A stretch of 64,000 bases of DNA, taken from Ramlibacter aurantiacus (GTDB lineage Bacteria; Pseudomonadota; Gammaproteobacteria; Burkholderiales; Burkholderiaceae_C). A model generated the notes under the pieces. That model saw only the letters and a program-made list of their open reading frames with translations. It did no database searches and was not told where the DNA came from. Below, one piece after another: positions 7,504 through 17,950 of this stretch. Positions within the stretch are counted from its first letter, which is position 1; every line of letters starts with the position of its first letter. The translations under genes and the position numbers were made by a program. The DNA is taken from positions 1,178,001 through 1,242,000 of the forward strand of contig NZ_JAEQNA010000001.1 in assembly GCF_016722895.1 (NCBI RefSeq), in the 5' to 3' direction.

Positions 7504-8931
7504 TCACTCGGCGGGCTTTTCGGCTGGTTCGGGCACCCAGGCGGGGCGGGTGAGCACCTCAGCCGCCAGCCGTTGGACTTCGACCGTGAGTTGCTGCACC
7601 TCGGCCGCGACACTGCGCTCATCCAGAGCCATGGGTCGGCTCGGGTCCAAGGCCGCCGCCAGGACCTGGTGCGCGGCGAAGTCCTTGATCTGCGAATCGA
7701 TCGTGGCGCGGAGCTGGACGCCCTTGTCCCGCCACGCCTTCACCTGAAGTGCCTGGGCCAGTGGCGAGCCTGGTCCGCTCGCCTTCTTCAACGCAGGTTC
7801 GACCCCCGCTTCCACCTGCGCCACCAACTTGCTGAAAACTTCACCGGCCGCTGAATGGCGGCGGATCGAACCGTCCGCGATTTGAGCCAGGGCAGAAGCA
7901 TCCATCCCCGATTGGGCAGAGATCGCTTGTTTGATCTGAGCCTCCATGGATTCCCGCACGGCTTGCCGCACGGTCGTGGCGAGCTCAGGACCCAGGCGCG
8001 AATCCGGCTTGGTCTGGGCGTCGAAGCGGCTGACCGCCAGCTGGATCTCGTACGCTCCCCTTCCATCCGTCGCCAATGGCTTGAACGAAAGCGCAGTGGC
8101 GGCTTCGAAGGGCCTGCCGGCACCTTTGGCTGGCTCGAACGCGCGGAGGCTCTTGTGTACGGCAGCACTGATCTCTCTTGGCGTGAGCCAGGGATTGCGT
8201 TCGAACTGGTCATGGAAGTGCGCCATCAACTTCTCTCGAAAGTCGGGAGCCAAAACGAGCGTTCCTTCGGGGCCATCCATGAGGTAAGCGCCCAGCGCAG
8301 GCTCCTTGGAGCTGCCGGCCTCGGCATCCGACGACTCCAGGCGGTGGCGAACGACAGCCCCCACTTCATCGGCCACCATGGACTGCAGGGCTGCGTAGGC
8401 AAACATGCGCGCTTGGACTGGTGAGGCGATCTTGGCGTCCGGCTGCTGCGACAACCTGTCATGGAGCGAATTGGCTTCTCTTTCGTAGGTGTGCACGAGG
8501 CGAGCGATCTGACCGAGCACGCTTGCGGCACCGTCAGGCCCTTGGGTCCGCACGATCTCCGAGGCGTCGAAGCCGCTCGACAGGAGCGGCAACAGCCCCG
8601 CGTATTCCGGCTTGGACAGGAAGATAGACCCCAGGCCCCGCCCATATTCGCTTTGCACTAACCGCCTGACCTCGACCAGCAGGGTGCTGGCATCGACCAC
8701 CTGGCGAGACGCAAGAGCCTTTCCGCCAGCAGTCCCGCCCGCGGCTTTCGCATCTGCTCGAAGGCTTGCTGCGCCGGGCACCGTGTTGAAGGCCTTCGTG
8801 TCGACGGACCTTCCTGAACCTTTCTCGCCCAACGATTTCAGCGCCTCGTAGCTCACGGGCATCAGGCTTTGATCGCCGCCAGCTCGAACGGTCGGAATGC
8901 AGGCCGCAAAGGGTTTGGAAACGCCAATCAT
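7504..8931 (-). CDS. Hypothetical protein, alanine-rich helical, unrecognised
   Basis: This 475-residue protein starts at ATG 8931, behind a good ribosome site (GGAGAAAGCTG before the ATG); the frame extends to 9201 without support. It has no signal peptide, no membrane segment and no motif I recognise. The first about 70 residues are small and polar, rich in G, S and A, and unlikely to fold. The rest looks all-helical with charged heptad-like stretches, ending in coiled-coil-like VAAEVQQLTVEVQRLAAEVL and a proline/glutamate tail. It lies 64 bp behind another unknown gene on the same strand, so the two probably form an operon. A flexible N-terminus with a helical body is seen in secreted effectors, but nothing here proves that. 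Confidence 0.6.
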   Translation of the reverse strand: MIGVSKPFAACIPTVRAGGDQSLMPVSYEALKSLGEKGSGRSVDTKAFNTVPGAASLRADAKAAGGTAGGKALASRQVVDASTLLVEVRRLVQSEYGRGLGSIFLSKPEYAGLLPLLSSGFDASEIVRTQGPDGAASVLGQIARLVHTYEREANSLHDRLSQQPDAKIASPVQARMFAYAALQSMVADEVGAVVRHRLESSDAEAGSSKEPALGAYLMDGPEGTLVLAPDFREKLMAHFHDQFERNPWLTPREISAAVHKSLRAFEPAKGAGRPFEAATALSFKPLATDGRGAYEIQLAVSRFDAQTKPDSRLGPELATTVRQAVRESMEAQIKQAISAQSGMDASALAQIADGSIRRHSAAGEVFSKLVAQVEAGVEPALKKASGPGSPLAQALQVKAWRDKGVQLRATIDSQIKDFAAHQVLAAALDPSRPMALDERSVAAEVQQLTVEVQRLAAEVLTRPAWVPEPAEKPAE

Positions 8932-8995
8932 CAGCTTTCTCCGACGTGAGGCCCATGGCCCATACCCGGCGCGCCAGAACTGCTCGTCGGCGCGG

Positions 8996-10042
8996 TCAAC
9001 GGCTGAGTAACAGCACATCGGAGTTTGTTTCAGTTTTCTGAAAGGAAACGTCAAAGGATGTGCCACTGCGCTCTTCCGCCCCGCTTGCCACGTGCTTGTG
9101 CTCGCGCTTTCCGTCGCCCGCCTGAGCGCGGGTCGGTCGCGCTCCCTGGGACAGCAAGGCCGCCGGGCCTTCTGCGGCAGTCGACGTGATCGTGGATCCA
9201 CTGGGCGAATGTGCCGGCTGCCGATGGGGCTGGCTCACCAATGCCCCGATCACGCGTTGCAGGGCGCCATCCACGGCTGCAACCAGATCTCGGTCATCTA
9301 TGCACCCCTCGACCACGGGCGCTCGGCGGATCGACTCACGGGAAGCCTCGTGAACGGCCGCGCGCACGGACGGCAACAGCTCACGCAGTTCACCGTTCTC
9401 CCGCTGAACCGAACCGGGGAAACGCCCCCCTTCCAGCGCCTGGTCCATGCGATGGTTGGTCAGTGAATAGGCATACCTCCCCACCTCTTGCACGGGAATG
9501 GCTGCGGGACGAGTCTGGCGGGCCAAGCTCAAAGACTCGACGTATCGCGTCCGCAGCAGCTTGGCCGTGGCTTCCACGATCTTCATGGTTCGCGTGAGGT
9601 CGAGCGCATCAGTAGAGCCGGTATGGGTAACCTGGAGCAGGCCGCGCACAGGCTCGGCCAGTTGTCGCTTCGCCTGAGCCAGGACGGGGTCGATACCGCC
9701 AACCCCATACTCCTCCTCCAGCCGTGCGCGGATCCCCAGCAGCACTTCGCGCCGCCGGCGCAAACCGTCCGCCGCCGGCGTTGGCGCGCTGAGCGGATAC
9801 ACCCGAGCGGTCCTGGAGCAAGGACACAGGCACTGCCACCACCTTGAACCCGGCATGGGCTCAGGTGGAGCGCGTAGCGCTTCCCAGTTCACCCGATCGG
9901 CATCAGGCCGGTCATCCGCCAGCGCATACAAGGTCGCGAAGGTAATGGGACGATCGATTGGAGCGAAAGGAGCACGACCGCTGATGCAAGGAATCATTTG
10001 AAGATAGCCAATTGAGGGATGGACGGTGACAAGTCTTGCCAC
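8996..10042 (-). CDS. Hypothetical protein, unrecognised, partner of the preceding gene
   Basis: This 348-residue protein, with the start taken at GTG 10042, has an alternative start at ATG 9997 (MIPCISGRAPF); neither has a strong ribosome site. An N-terminal part of about 95 residues contains a tryptophan/cysteine cluster (RWWQCLCPCSRTARVY). A helical middle has EVLLGIRARLEEEYGVG and MKIVEATAKLLRTRYVESL. The last about 80 residues are polar, rich in S, T, G and A, and probably disordered. No transmembrane or signal sequence is seen. It is followed after 64 bp by the 475-residue unknown gene. Function unknown; by eye its base composition is lower in GC than the core genes around it. Confidence 0.5.
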   Translation of the reverse strand: MARLVTVHPSIGYLQMIPCISGRAPFAPIDRPITFATLYALADDRPDADRVNWEALRAPPEPMPGSRWWQCLCPCSRTARVYPLSAPTPAADGLRRRREVLLGIRARLEEEYGVGGIDPVLAQAKRQLAEPVRGLLQVTHTGSTDALDLTRTMKIVEATAKLLRTRYVESLSLARQTRPAAIPVQEVGRYAYSLTNHRMDQALEGGRFPGSVQRENGELRELLPSVRAAVHEASRESIRRAPVVEGCIDDRDLVAAVDGALQRVIGALVSQPHRQPAHSPSGSTITSTAAEGPAALLSQGARPTRAQAGDGKREHKHVASGAEERSGTSFDVSFQKTETNSDVLLLSR

Positions 10043-10377
10043 GGCTTGGACCGGCTTTTTTAGCGCTCAAGCTACGAGCCAACTGGCGTTGGACTGACCA
10101 CATCCTTCACGACTCTCCCGCGCGAATACCGCTCGATGACCTGGACCATCCATCGAGTCGGGCCCGGGGGGACCGGATCCGGCGTTGCGGGTCCGCACCG
10201 GACGGTTCGAGCGTGAGGTGATGAGAGGCGGATCGCGGTGCCGCGGAGCCATCGCTTGATTTGCACGGCGCACAGGCAGTGGCGAAGCCACTCGCCCGGT
10301 TCGCGCCATGCGCGGCTCGCCTGAGCCAGGCGGAAGCCGCCCTTCGACCCCCAGGAGCGAGCCCGTGCTGGGCGCAT
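10043..10377. other. Gene-free interval upstream of the unknown operon
   Basis: About 335 bp contain no supported gene; open frames on both strands are short and lack ribosome sites. It separates the tRNA array terminator from the start of the 348-residue unknown gene, so a promoter for the latter should lie here. I could not pick a convincing -35/-10 pair. Confidence 0.4.
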
Positions 10378-10400
10378 AAAAAAAGGAAGCCTGGGCTTCC
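10378..10400 (-). terminator. Intrinsic terminator of the tRNA array
   Basis: The stem ggaagcc/ggcttcc (10385-10400, two-base loop) is followed on the minus strand by seven T residues (complement of 10378-10384). It lies 21 bases past the last tRNA and reads in the same direction. Confidence 0.85.
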
Positions 10401-10421
10401 TCTATTTACGCTCCAATGATC

Positions 10422-10497
10422 TGGAGCGGGAGACGAGTCTCGAACTCGCGACCTCAACCTTGGCAAGGTTGCGCTCTACCAACTGAGCTACTCCCGC
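10422..10497 (-). tRNA. tRNA-Gly (GCC)
   Basis: This 76-nt tRNA has the acceptor GCGGGAG paired with CTCCCGC, an encoded CCA, the D arm AGCTCAGTTGGTAGAGC, the anticodon loop TTGCCAA and a T arm with GTTCGAGAC. It is identical to the copy at 10736-10811, with tRNA-Cys between them. Confidence 0.97.
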
Positions 10498-10611
10498 GTA
10501 AGCCTCACATTCTAATCCACCAAATCGACGACTCCGAGCTTGGCGCTCCTTGTCGGGAATGACGAACCATCCCGGACGACGCGTCGATGCAGCGACATCT
10601 CGCAAGCAATC

Positions 10612-10685
10612 TGGAGGCGCGGCCCGGAGTCGAACCGGGCTGAACGGATTTGCAATCCGGTGCATAACCGCTTTGCTACCGCGCC
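10612..10685 (-). tRNA. tRNA-Cys (GCA)
   Basis: This 74-nt tRNA has the acceptor GGCGCGG paired with CCGCGCC, an encoded CCA, the anticodon GCA in the loop TTGCAAA and the T loop GGTTCGACTCC. It sits between two identical tRNA-Gly genes. Confidence 0.97.
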
Positions 10686-10698
10686 ATGAGGGCTGAGA

Positions 10699-10725
10699 AA
10701 AAAGGGAAGCGACTGCTTCCCTTTT
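10699..10725 (-). terminator. Hairpin with A/T flanks between tRNA-Gly and tRNA-Cys
   Basis: The stem aaaagggaagc/gcttcccttttt-like (10700-10725, loop gact) has A-rich and T-rich flanks, so it could act in either direction. On the minus strand it would follow the upstream tRNA-Gly. It may be a partial terminator or a processing signal. Confidence 0.6.
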
Positions 10726-10735
10726 AACTGCCATC

Positions 10736-10811
10736 TGGAGCGGGAGACGAGTCTCGAACTCGCGACCTCAACCTTGGCAAGGTTGCGCTCTACCAACTGA
10801 GCTACTCCCGC
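10736..10811 (-). tRNA. tRNA-Gly (GCC), first copy of the array
   Basis: The sequence is identical to the tRNA-Gly at 10422-10497, including flanking bases on both sides, so one copy arose by local duplication. A minus-strand TACAAT (10828-10823) lies eleven bases upstream and could be a -10 box, but no good -35 is seen. Confidence 0.97.
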
Positions 10812-10833
10812 GTGAGCCTCGCATTGTACAAGC

Positions 10834-10863
10834 AAAAACTCCGCTTTCCGGCCGCTCGGCCGG
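10834..10863 (-). terminator. Candidate lon terminator
   Basis: The GC stem ccggccg/cggccgg (10848-10863) lies 16 bases after the lon stop. A run of five T on the minus strand (10838-10834) follows after a nine-base gap. That gap weakens the call, and some read-through into the tRNA array is possible. Confidence 0.5.
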
Positions 10864-10879
10864 TGGCGGCGCAATTACT

Positions 10880-13312
<2,433 letters not shown>

Positions 13313-13338
13313 GAAGATCCTTTCTCTGCACCCTCAGG

Positions 13339-13363
13339 TTGAGGGGCGTGTGGCGATTTCAAG
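13339..13363 (-). promoter_or_regulatory. Weak heat-shock (sigma-32-like) promoter candidate upstream of lon
   Basis: On the minus strand CTTGAAA (13363-13357) matches the sigma-32 -35 box. CCCCTCAA (13346-13339) shares CCCC with the -10 box CCCCATNT. The spacer is 10 bases, shorter than the usual 12-15, so it may not function. Confidence 0.3.
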
Positions 13364-13391
13364 CCTGTGACGCTTCGGGGTGGTCTTTCAC

Positions 13392-14657
13392 TCAAGCCTT
13401 CTTGGCAGCCTCGCGATAGACCAGCAGCGGCGGCTTGCTCTCTTCGATGGTGGACTCGTCGACCACCACCTTGTCCACGTTGCTGGTGTTGGGCAGCTCG
13501 AACATGGTGTCGATCAGCGACTGCTCGAGGATGGAGCGCAGGCCGCGCGCGCCGGTCTTGCGCGCCAGTGCCTTGCGGGCGATGGCGCGCAGGGCATTGG
13601 GACGGATCTCGAGGTCCACGCCCTCCATCGACAGCAGCTTGCCGTACTGCTTGACCAGCGCGTTCTTGGGCTCGGTGAGGATCTGCACCAGCGCATCCTC
13701 GGTGAGCTCGGAGAGGGTGGCGACCACCGGCATGCGCCCGACCAGTTCGGGGATGAGGCCGAACTTGATCAGGTCTTCCGGCTCGACCTCGCGGAACACG
13801 TCGGTCAGGCTGCGCTGCTTCTTGCTCTTGACCGCGGCCCCGAAGCCAATCCCAGACGCCTCGGTGCGCTGCTCGATCACCTTCTCGAGCCCGGCGAAAG
13901 CACCGCCGCAGATGAACAGGATGTTGGTCGTGTCGATCTGCAGGAAATCCTGGTTGGGATGCTTGCGCCCGCCCTGCGGCGGCACGCTGGCCATGGTGCC
14001 CTCGATGAGCTTGAGCAACGCCTGCTGCACGCCCTCGCCCGAGACGTCGCGCGTGATGGACGGGTTGTCCGACTTGCGGGAGATCTTGTCGATTTCGTCG
14101 ATGTAGACGATGCCGCGCTGGGCGCGCTCGACCTCGTAGTTGCAGCTTTGCAGCAGCTTCTGGATGATGTTCTCGACGTCTTCACCGACGTACCCGGCTT
14201 CGGTCAGGGTGGTGGCGTCGGCCATCACGAACGGCACGTCGAGCATGCGCGCCAGGGTTTGCGCCAGCAGGGTCTTGCCGGAGCCGGTCGGGCCGATCAG
14301 AAGGATGTTGCTCTTGGTGAGTTCAACATCGTCCTTCTTGGCCTTGTCCTTGTGGCGCAGGCGCTTGTAATGGTTGTAGACAGCCACCGACAACGCGCGC
14401 TTGGCGGCTTCCTGGCCGATCACGTAATTGTCGAGGTTGTTCTTGATCTCGACTGGCGTGGGCAGGTCGCCGCGAGCTTCGCGGCCCTCATCCGTCGCGG
14501 GCAGTTCATCCCGGATGATCTCGTTGCACAGGTCGATGCACTCGTCGCAGATGAAGACGGACGGCCCGGCGATGAGCTTCTTGACCTCGTGCTGGCTCTT
14601 CCCGCAAAACGAGCAGTAAAGCGTTTTCTCGCTGGATGAGCCTTTTTTCTCGGCCAT
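13392..14657 (-). CDS. clpX: ATP-dependent Clp protease ATP-binding subunit ClpX
   Basis: This 421-residue AAA+ unfoldase feeds substrates, including ssrA-tagged proteins, to ClpP. The N-terminal zinc-binding domain has four cysteines (CSFCGK and CDECIDLC). Walker A is GPTGSGKT near residue 115, and Walker B and the sensor motifs follow. The pore loop Y-V-G lies in GYVGEDVE. It is the usual length. It lies 112 bp downstream of clpP; that gap has a stem caacggcgc/gcgccgttg (14701-14733), which may modulate read-through from clpP. The E. coli order is tig, clpP, clpX, lon, as here. Confidence 0.98.
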   Translation of the reverse strand: MAEKKGSSSEKTLYCSFCGKSQHEVKKLIAGPSVFICDECIDLCNEIIRDELPATDEGREARGDLPTPVEIKNNLDNYVIGQEAAKRALSVAVYNHYKRLRHKDKAKKDDVELTKSNILLIGPTGSGKTLLAQTLARMLDVPFVMADATTLTEAGYVGEDVENIIQKLLQSCNYEVERAQRGIVYIDEIDKISRKSDNPSITRDVSGEGVQQALLKLIEGTMASVPPQGGRKHPNQDFLQIDTTNILFICGGAFAGLEKVIEQRTEASGIGFGAAVKSKKQRSLTDVFREVEPEDLIKFGLIPELVGRMPVVATLSELTEDALVQILTEPKNALVKQYGKLLSMEGVDLEIRPNALRAIARKALARKTGARGLRSILEQSLIDTMFELPNTSNVDKVVVDESTIEESKPPLLVYREAAKKA

Positions 14658-14769
14658 GGGGGCTTGCCTCTCAATGTGAATTCAATGATAACCAAACAGC
14701 CAACGGCGCCCGCCCCTTCGGATAGCGCCGTTGCACTCGCCCAGGCAAGCTGGGCGGGGTTGTCGCGAA

Positions 14770-15378
14770 TCAGCCGCGTTTGGCGATCACCTGATCGACC
14801 ACGCCATAGTCCTTGGCCTCGTCGGCCGACAGGAAATAATCCCGCTCGGTGTCGCGCTCGATCTTCTCCAGCGGCTGGCCGGTGCGTTCGGCCAGGATCT
14901 TGTTGAGCTGGTTGCGGGTCTTCAGGATGTCGCGAGCGTGGATCTCGATGTCCGTCGCCTGGCCCTGCATGCCCCCCAGCGGCTGGTGGATCATGACCTT
15001 GGAGTTGGGCAGCGCGAAACGCTTGCCCTTGGCGCCGGCGGCCAGCAGGAAGGCGCCCATGCTGGCGGCCATGCCGGTGCACAACGTGGACACGTCCGGC
15101 TTGATGAAGTTCATGGTGTCGAAGATCGCCATGCCGGCCGAGACGCTGCCGCCTGGGGAGTTGATGTAGAACGAGATGTCCTTGTCGGGGTTCTCGCTCT
15201 CCAGGAACAGCAACTGCGCGACCACGAGGTTGGCGGTCTGGTCGTTGACCGGCCCCACCAGGAACACCACGCGTTCGCGCAAGAGGCGCGAGTAGATGTC
15301 GTAGGACCGCTCACCGCGGCCGGACTGCTCGATGACGATCGGCACCATGCCGAGCGCCTGGGTGTCAAGTGAACTCAT
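14770..15378 (-). CDS. clpP: ATP-dependent Clp protease proteolytic subunit ClpP
   Basis: This 202-residue serine protease forms the barrel that degrades substrates unfolded by ClpX. The catalytic triad is visible: S106 in [10 protein letters not shown]131 in MIHQPLGG, and D180 in ERDYFLSA. A short N-terminal propeptide-like segment precedes [20 protein letters not shown]. It lies between tig, which ends in a terminator, and clpX, so it probably has its own promoter in 15379-15423 and is transcribed with clpX. Confidence 0.98.
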   Translation of the reverse strand: MSSLDTQALGMVPIVIEQSGRGERSYDIYSRLLRERVVFLVGPVNDQTANLVVAQLLFLESENPDKDISFYINSPGGSVSAGMAIFDTMNFIKPDVSTLCTGMAASMGAFLLAAGAKGKRFALPNSKVMIHQPLGGMQGQATDIEIHARDILKTRNQLNKILAERTGQPLEKIERDTERDYFLSADEAKDYGVVDQVIAKRG

Positions 15379-15423
15379 GAGTCTTCAGGGATCCGGTGTT
15401 TTGCGTGGACTGCAACTGTAGCC

Positions 15424-15472
15424 AAAAAGCAATTGGGGCCTGTGCGCCGGATTCAAAGAGCGCACAAGCCCC
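15424..15472 (-). terminator. Intrinsic terminator of tig
   Basis: Arms 15435-15447 (ggggcctgtgcgc) and 15460-15472 (gcgcacaagcccc) pair with one offset, and a T-run follows on the minus strand (complement of aaaaa at 15424-15428). It lies just after the tig stop and would separate tig from clpP. Confidence 0.75.
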
Positions 15473-15496
15473 GGGGGCCTCGAACGAAAGCGCGGA

Positions 15497-16822
15497 TCAG
15501 GCGGAGGCGGACGGCTGCTGGCCCATGAGATCGTCGAAGGACAGTTGCCGGTCGGTGACCTGCGCCTTGCCCAGCACGAATTCGGTGACGTTGTTCTCGA
15601 TCACGATCGCCTCGACTTCGGCCAGGCGCTGGTTGTCACCGAAATACCAGCGAACCACCTCGGCCGGCTTCTCGTAGCTGGCGGCCAGTTCCTCGACATG
15701 GGCCTTGACCTGTTCGGGCTTGGCTTGCAGGTCGTTGGCTCGTACCAGTTCGGCCACGACCAGGCCCAGGCGCACGCGCCGCTCGGCCTGCGCCTGGAAC
15801 AGCTCGGCGGGGATGGGGGCCTTGTCGGCATCCTTGACGCCCCGCTCCTTCAGGTTCGCGCGAGCACCTTCGACCATGCGCTCGCACTCGGCGGCCACCG
15901 TGGCCTTGGGCAGGTCGAGTTCGGCGTTGGCAACCAGCGCGTCCATCACGGCCTGCTTGTTCTTCGCCTGCAGCCGGAACTTGACCTCGCGCTCCAGGTT
16001 CTTGCGGATGTCGGCGCGCAGCCCGTCCACCGTGCCATCGGCGATGCCCAGCGACTTGATCAGCTGCTCGTCGAGCTCGGGCAGGTTGGCCACTTCGATC
16101 TTCTTGACCGTGACCATGAAGTCGGCCTGCTTGCCCGCCACGTCCTTGCCGTGGTAGTCCTCGGGGAACGCCAGGGGAAAGGTGCGGCTCTCGCCGACCT
16201 TCATGCCACGCACGGCGTCTTCGAACTCCTTGAGCATCTGGCCTTCGCCGACCAGGAACTGGAAGTCCTCGGCCTTGCCACCCTGGAAGGGCTCACCGTC
16301 GATCTTGCCTTCGAAGTCGACGGTGACGCGGTCGCCGTCCTGGGCCGGCTCGGACTGCGGGCGCTGCGCGAAGGTGCGGCGCTGCTTGCGCAGGATTTCG
16401 ATGGTGCGGTCGATGGCCGCGTCGTCCACCTCGGCGCTCACGCGCTCGACCTGTGCGGCCGACAGGTCATTGATCTTGACCTCGGGGAACACCTCGAACA
16501 CCGCGTCGAAGCTCATCTCGCCCTCGGGTGCGCCTTCCTTTTCGGTGATGCGGGGCTGGCCCGCGACGCGCAGCTTGGCCTCGTTGGCGGCCAGGGCGAA
16601 GGCTTCGCCCACCTTGTCGTTCATCACCTCGTACTGCACCGAAAAGCCATAGCGCTTGGCCACCACCGACATCGGCACCTTGCCCGGGCGGAAGCCGTCC
16701 ATCTTGACGGTGCGCGCCAGGCGCTTGAGGCGGGAATCGACTTCGGACTTGATCGCATCGACGGGCAGGGTCAGCGTCATCTTGCGTTCGAGCTTGTCGA
16801 GGGTTTCAACGTTCACGGCCAT
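15497..16822 (-). CDS. tig: Trigger factor, ribosome-associated chaperone and peptidyl-prolyl isomerase
   Basis: This 441-residue protein binds near the ribosome exit tunnel and helps nascent chains fold. The N-terminal ribosome-binding domain contains FRPGKVP, the family's signature loop near residue 46. A FKBP-type isomerase domain lies at about 155-245 (DGDRVTVDFEGKIDGEPF), followed by the long helical C-terminal chaperone arms. It starts 35 bp after a tRNA-Leu gene on the same strand, so both may share a transcript. It ends at a clear terminator. Confidence 0.97.
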   Translation of the reverse strand: MAVNVETLDKLERKMTLTLPVDAIKSEVDSRLKRLARTVKMDGFRPGKVPMSVVAKRYGFSVQYEVMNDKVGEAFALAANEAKLRVAGQPRITEKEGAPEGEMSFDAVFEVFPEVKINDLSAAQVERVSAEVDDAAIDRTIEILRKQRRTFAQRPQSEPAQDGDRVTVDFEGKIDGEPFQGGKAEDFQFLVGEGQMLKEFEDAVRGMKVGESRTFPLAFPEDYHGKDVAGKQADFMVTVKKIEVANLPELDEQLIKSLGIADGTVDGLRADIRKNLEREVKFRLQAKNKQAVMDALVANAELDLPKATVAAECERMVEGARANLKERGVKDADKAPIPAELFQAQAERRVRLGLVVAELVRANDLQAKPEQVKAHVEELAASYEKPAEVVRWYFGDNQRLAEVEAIVIENNVTEFVLGKAQVTDRQLSFDDLMGQQPSASA

Positions 16823-16857
16823 GGTGCGTCTCTCTAGAGGTGTGGGCTTGTAGGTTC

Positions 16858-16944
16858 TGGTGCGCGGGGGGGGACTCGAACCCCCACACCATTGCTGGCG
16901 TCAGGACCTAAACCTGGTGCGTCTACCAATTTCGCCACCCGCGC
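16858..16944 (-). tRNA. tRNA-Leu (UAG)
   Basis: This 87-nt class II tRNA has the acceptor GCGCGGG, an encoded CCA, the anticodon loop with TTTAGGT and a long variable arm typical of leucine tRNA. The T arm GGGGGTTCGAGTCCCCC is clear. It lies immediately upstream of tig. Confidence 0.97.
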
Positions 16945-16950
16945 TTCGCT

Positions 16951-16998
16951 GGAAAAAACAAAACGGGCTGCCAGTTCCGAACCCTGGCCACCCGTTTT
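16951..16998 (-). terminator. Terminator-like hairpin upstream of tRNA-Leu
   Basis: Arms aaaacggg (16960-16967) and cccgtttt (16991-16998), with partly pairing ctgccag and ctggcca inside, are followed on the minus strand by ttttgtttttt. No minus-strand gene lies just upstream of it. It may block antisense transcription or end an unannotated transcript. The weaker T-run on the plus side makes a bidirectional role possible. Confidence 0.5.
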
Positions 16999-17077
16999 CA
17001 ATTCCGGACAACCGCCGATTTTAAGCGGGCGCGGCCGGCCGGCTTTTTGCCGGGCCGCGTCAAGGACAATCCGCCCG

Positions 17078-17950
17078 GTGAGACTCGACGATTCGGACCG
17101 CGCGCCCGCGGTCGACCATTACGAGAATTTCCCCGTGGCATCGTGGCTGTGCCCGCCCGCCATCCGGCCGGCGGTCGCGGCCATCTACGGCTTCGCCCGT
17201 ACCGCCGACGACATCGCCGACGAAGGCGACGCCGCCCCGGCGCAGCGCCTGGCCGGGCTGGCCGCCTTGCGCGACGATCTCACCGCCTGCGCCACCGGAC
17301 GCGCGCCCTCCTCCCGCTGGGCCGGCGTGTTCAGGCCGCTGGCGGCGGCGATCGCTCGGCACGACCTGCCGGTGGAGCAACTGGCCGCGCTGCTCAGCGC
17401 CTTCGAACAGGACGTGCGGCGCACCCGCGATGGCGCGGGCTACGCCAGCCGAGCCGAGTTGCTCGACTACTGCAGCCGCTCGGCCAACCCTGTGGGGCGG
17501 CTGATGTTGCACCTGGCCGACGTCCACGACGAACTCGCCCTGGCCCGCAGCGACCGCATCTGCACCGCGCTGCAACTGATCAATTTCTGGCAGGACCTCG
17601 GCGTGGACCTGCCGCGCGGGCGCTTCTACCTGCCGGCCGAGGATTGCCGCGCCCACGGCCTTGACCCGCTGGCGCCGGCCTCCTGGCCGGGGCACCCGCA
17701 CGCGCCCCGCCTGGTCGAAGCCGAATGCCGCTGGGCCCGGGAACTCATGGACGAAGGCGCCGGCCTGGTGCACCAGGTCCCTGGCCGCCTGGGCTGGGAA
17801 CTGCGGCTGGTGGTGCAGGGAGGGCTTCGGATCCTGGACAAAATCGAATCCGGCGGCTTCGACCCGTTCCGCCGCCGCCCTCGCCTGCACGGCCACGACG
17901 CGCCGCTGCTGCTGTGGCGCGCGGTGCGCATGAAACAATCGCGCCGATGA
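17078..17950 (+). CDS. hpnC: Hydroxysqualene synthase HpnC
   Basis: This 290-residue enzyme of the squalene/phytoene synthase family converts presqualene diphosphate to hydroxysqualene in the three-step bacterial squalene pathway. The start is GTG 17078 (VRLDDSD), because the family N-terminus HYENFPVASWL follows closely and AAGGA lies upstream; the open frame before it crosses the tRNA. The first aspartate-rich motif is TADDIADE. The second region, NFWQDLGVDLPRGRFYLP, is also seen. Its stop overlaps hpnD by ATGA. Squalene here would feed hopanoid synthesis, but no squalene-hopene cyclase is in the window. Confidence 0.92.
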   Translation: MRLDDSDRAPAVDHYENFPVASWLCPPAIRPAVAAIYGFARTADDIADEGDAAPAQRLAGLAALRDDLTACATGRAPSSRWAGVFRPLAAAIARHDLPVEQLAALLSAFEQDVRRTRDGAGYASRAELLDYCSRSANPVGRLMLHLADVHDELALARSDRICTALQLINFWQDLGVDLPRGRFYLPAEDCRAHGLDPLAPASWPGHPHAPRLVEAECRWARELMDEGAGLVHQVPGRLGWELRLVVQGGLRILDKIESGGFDPFRRRPRLHGHDAPLLLWRAVRMKQSRR

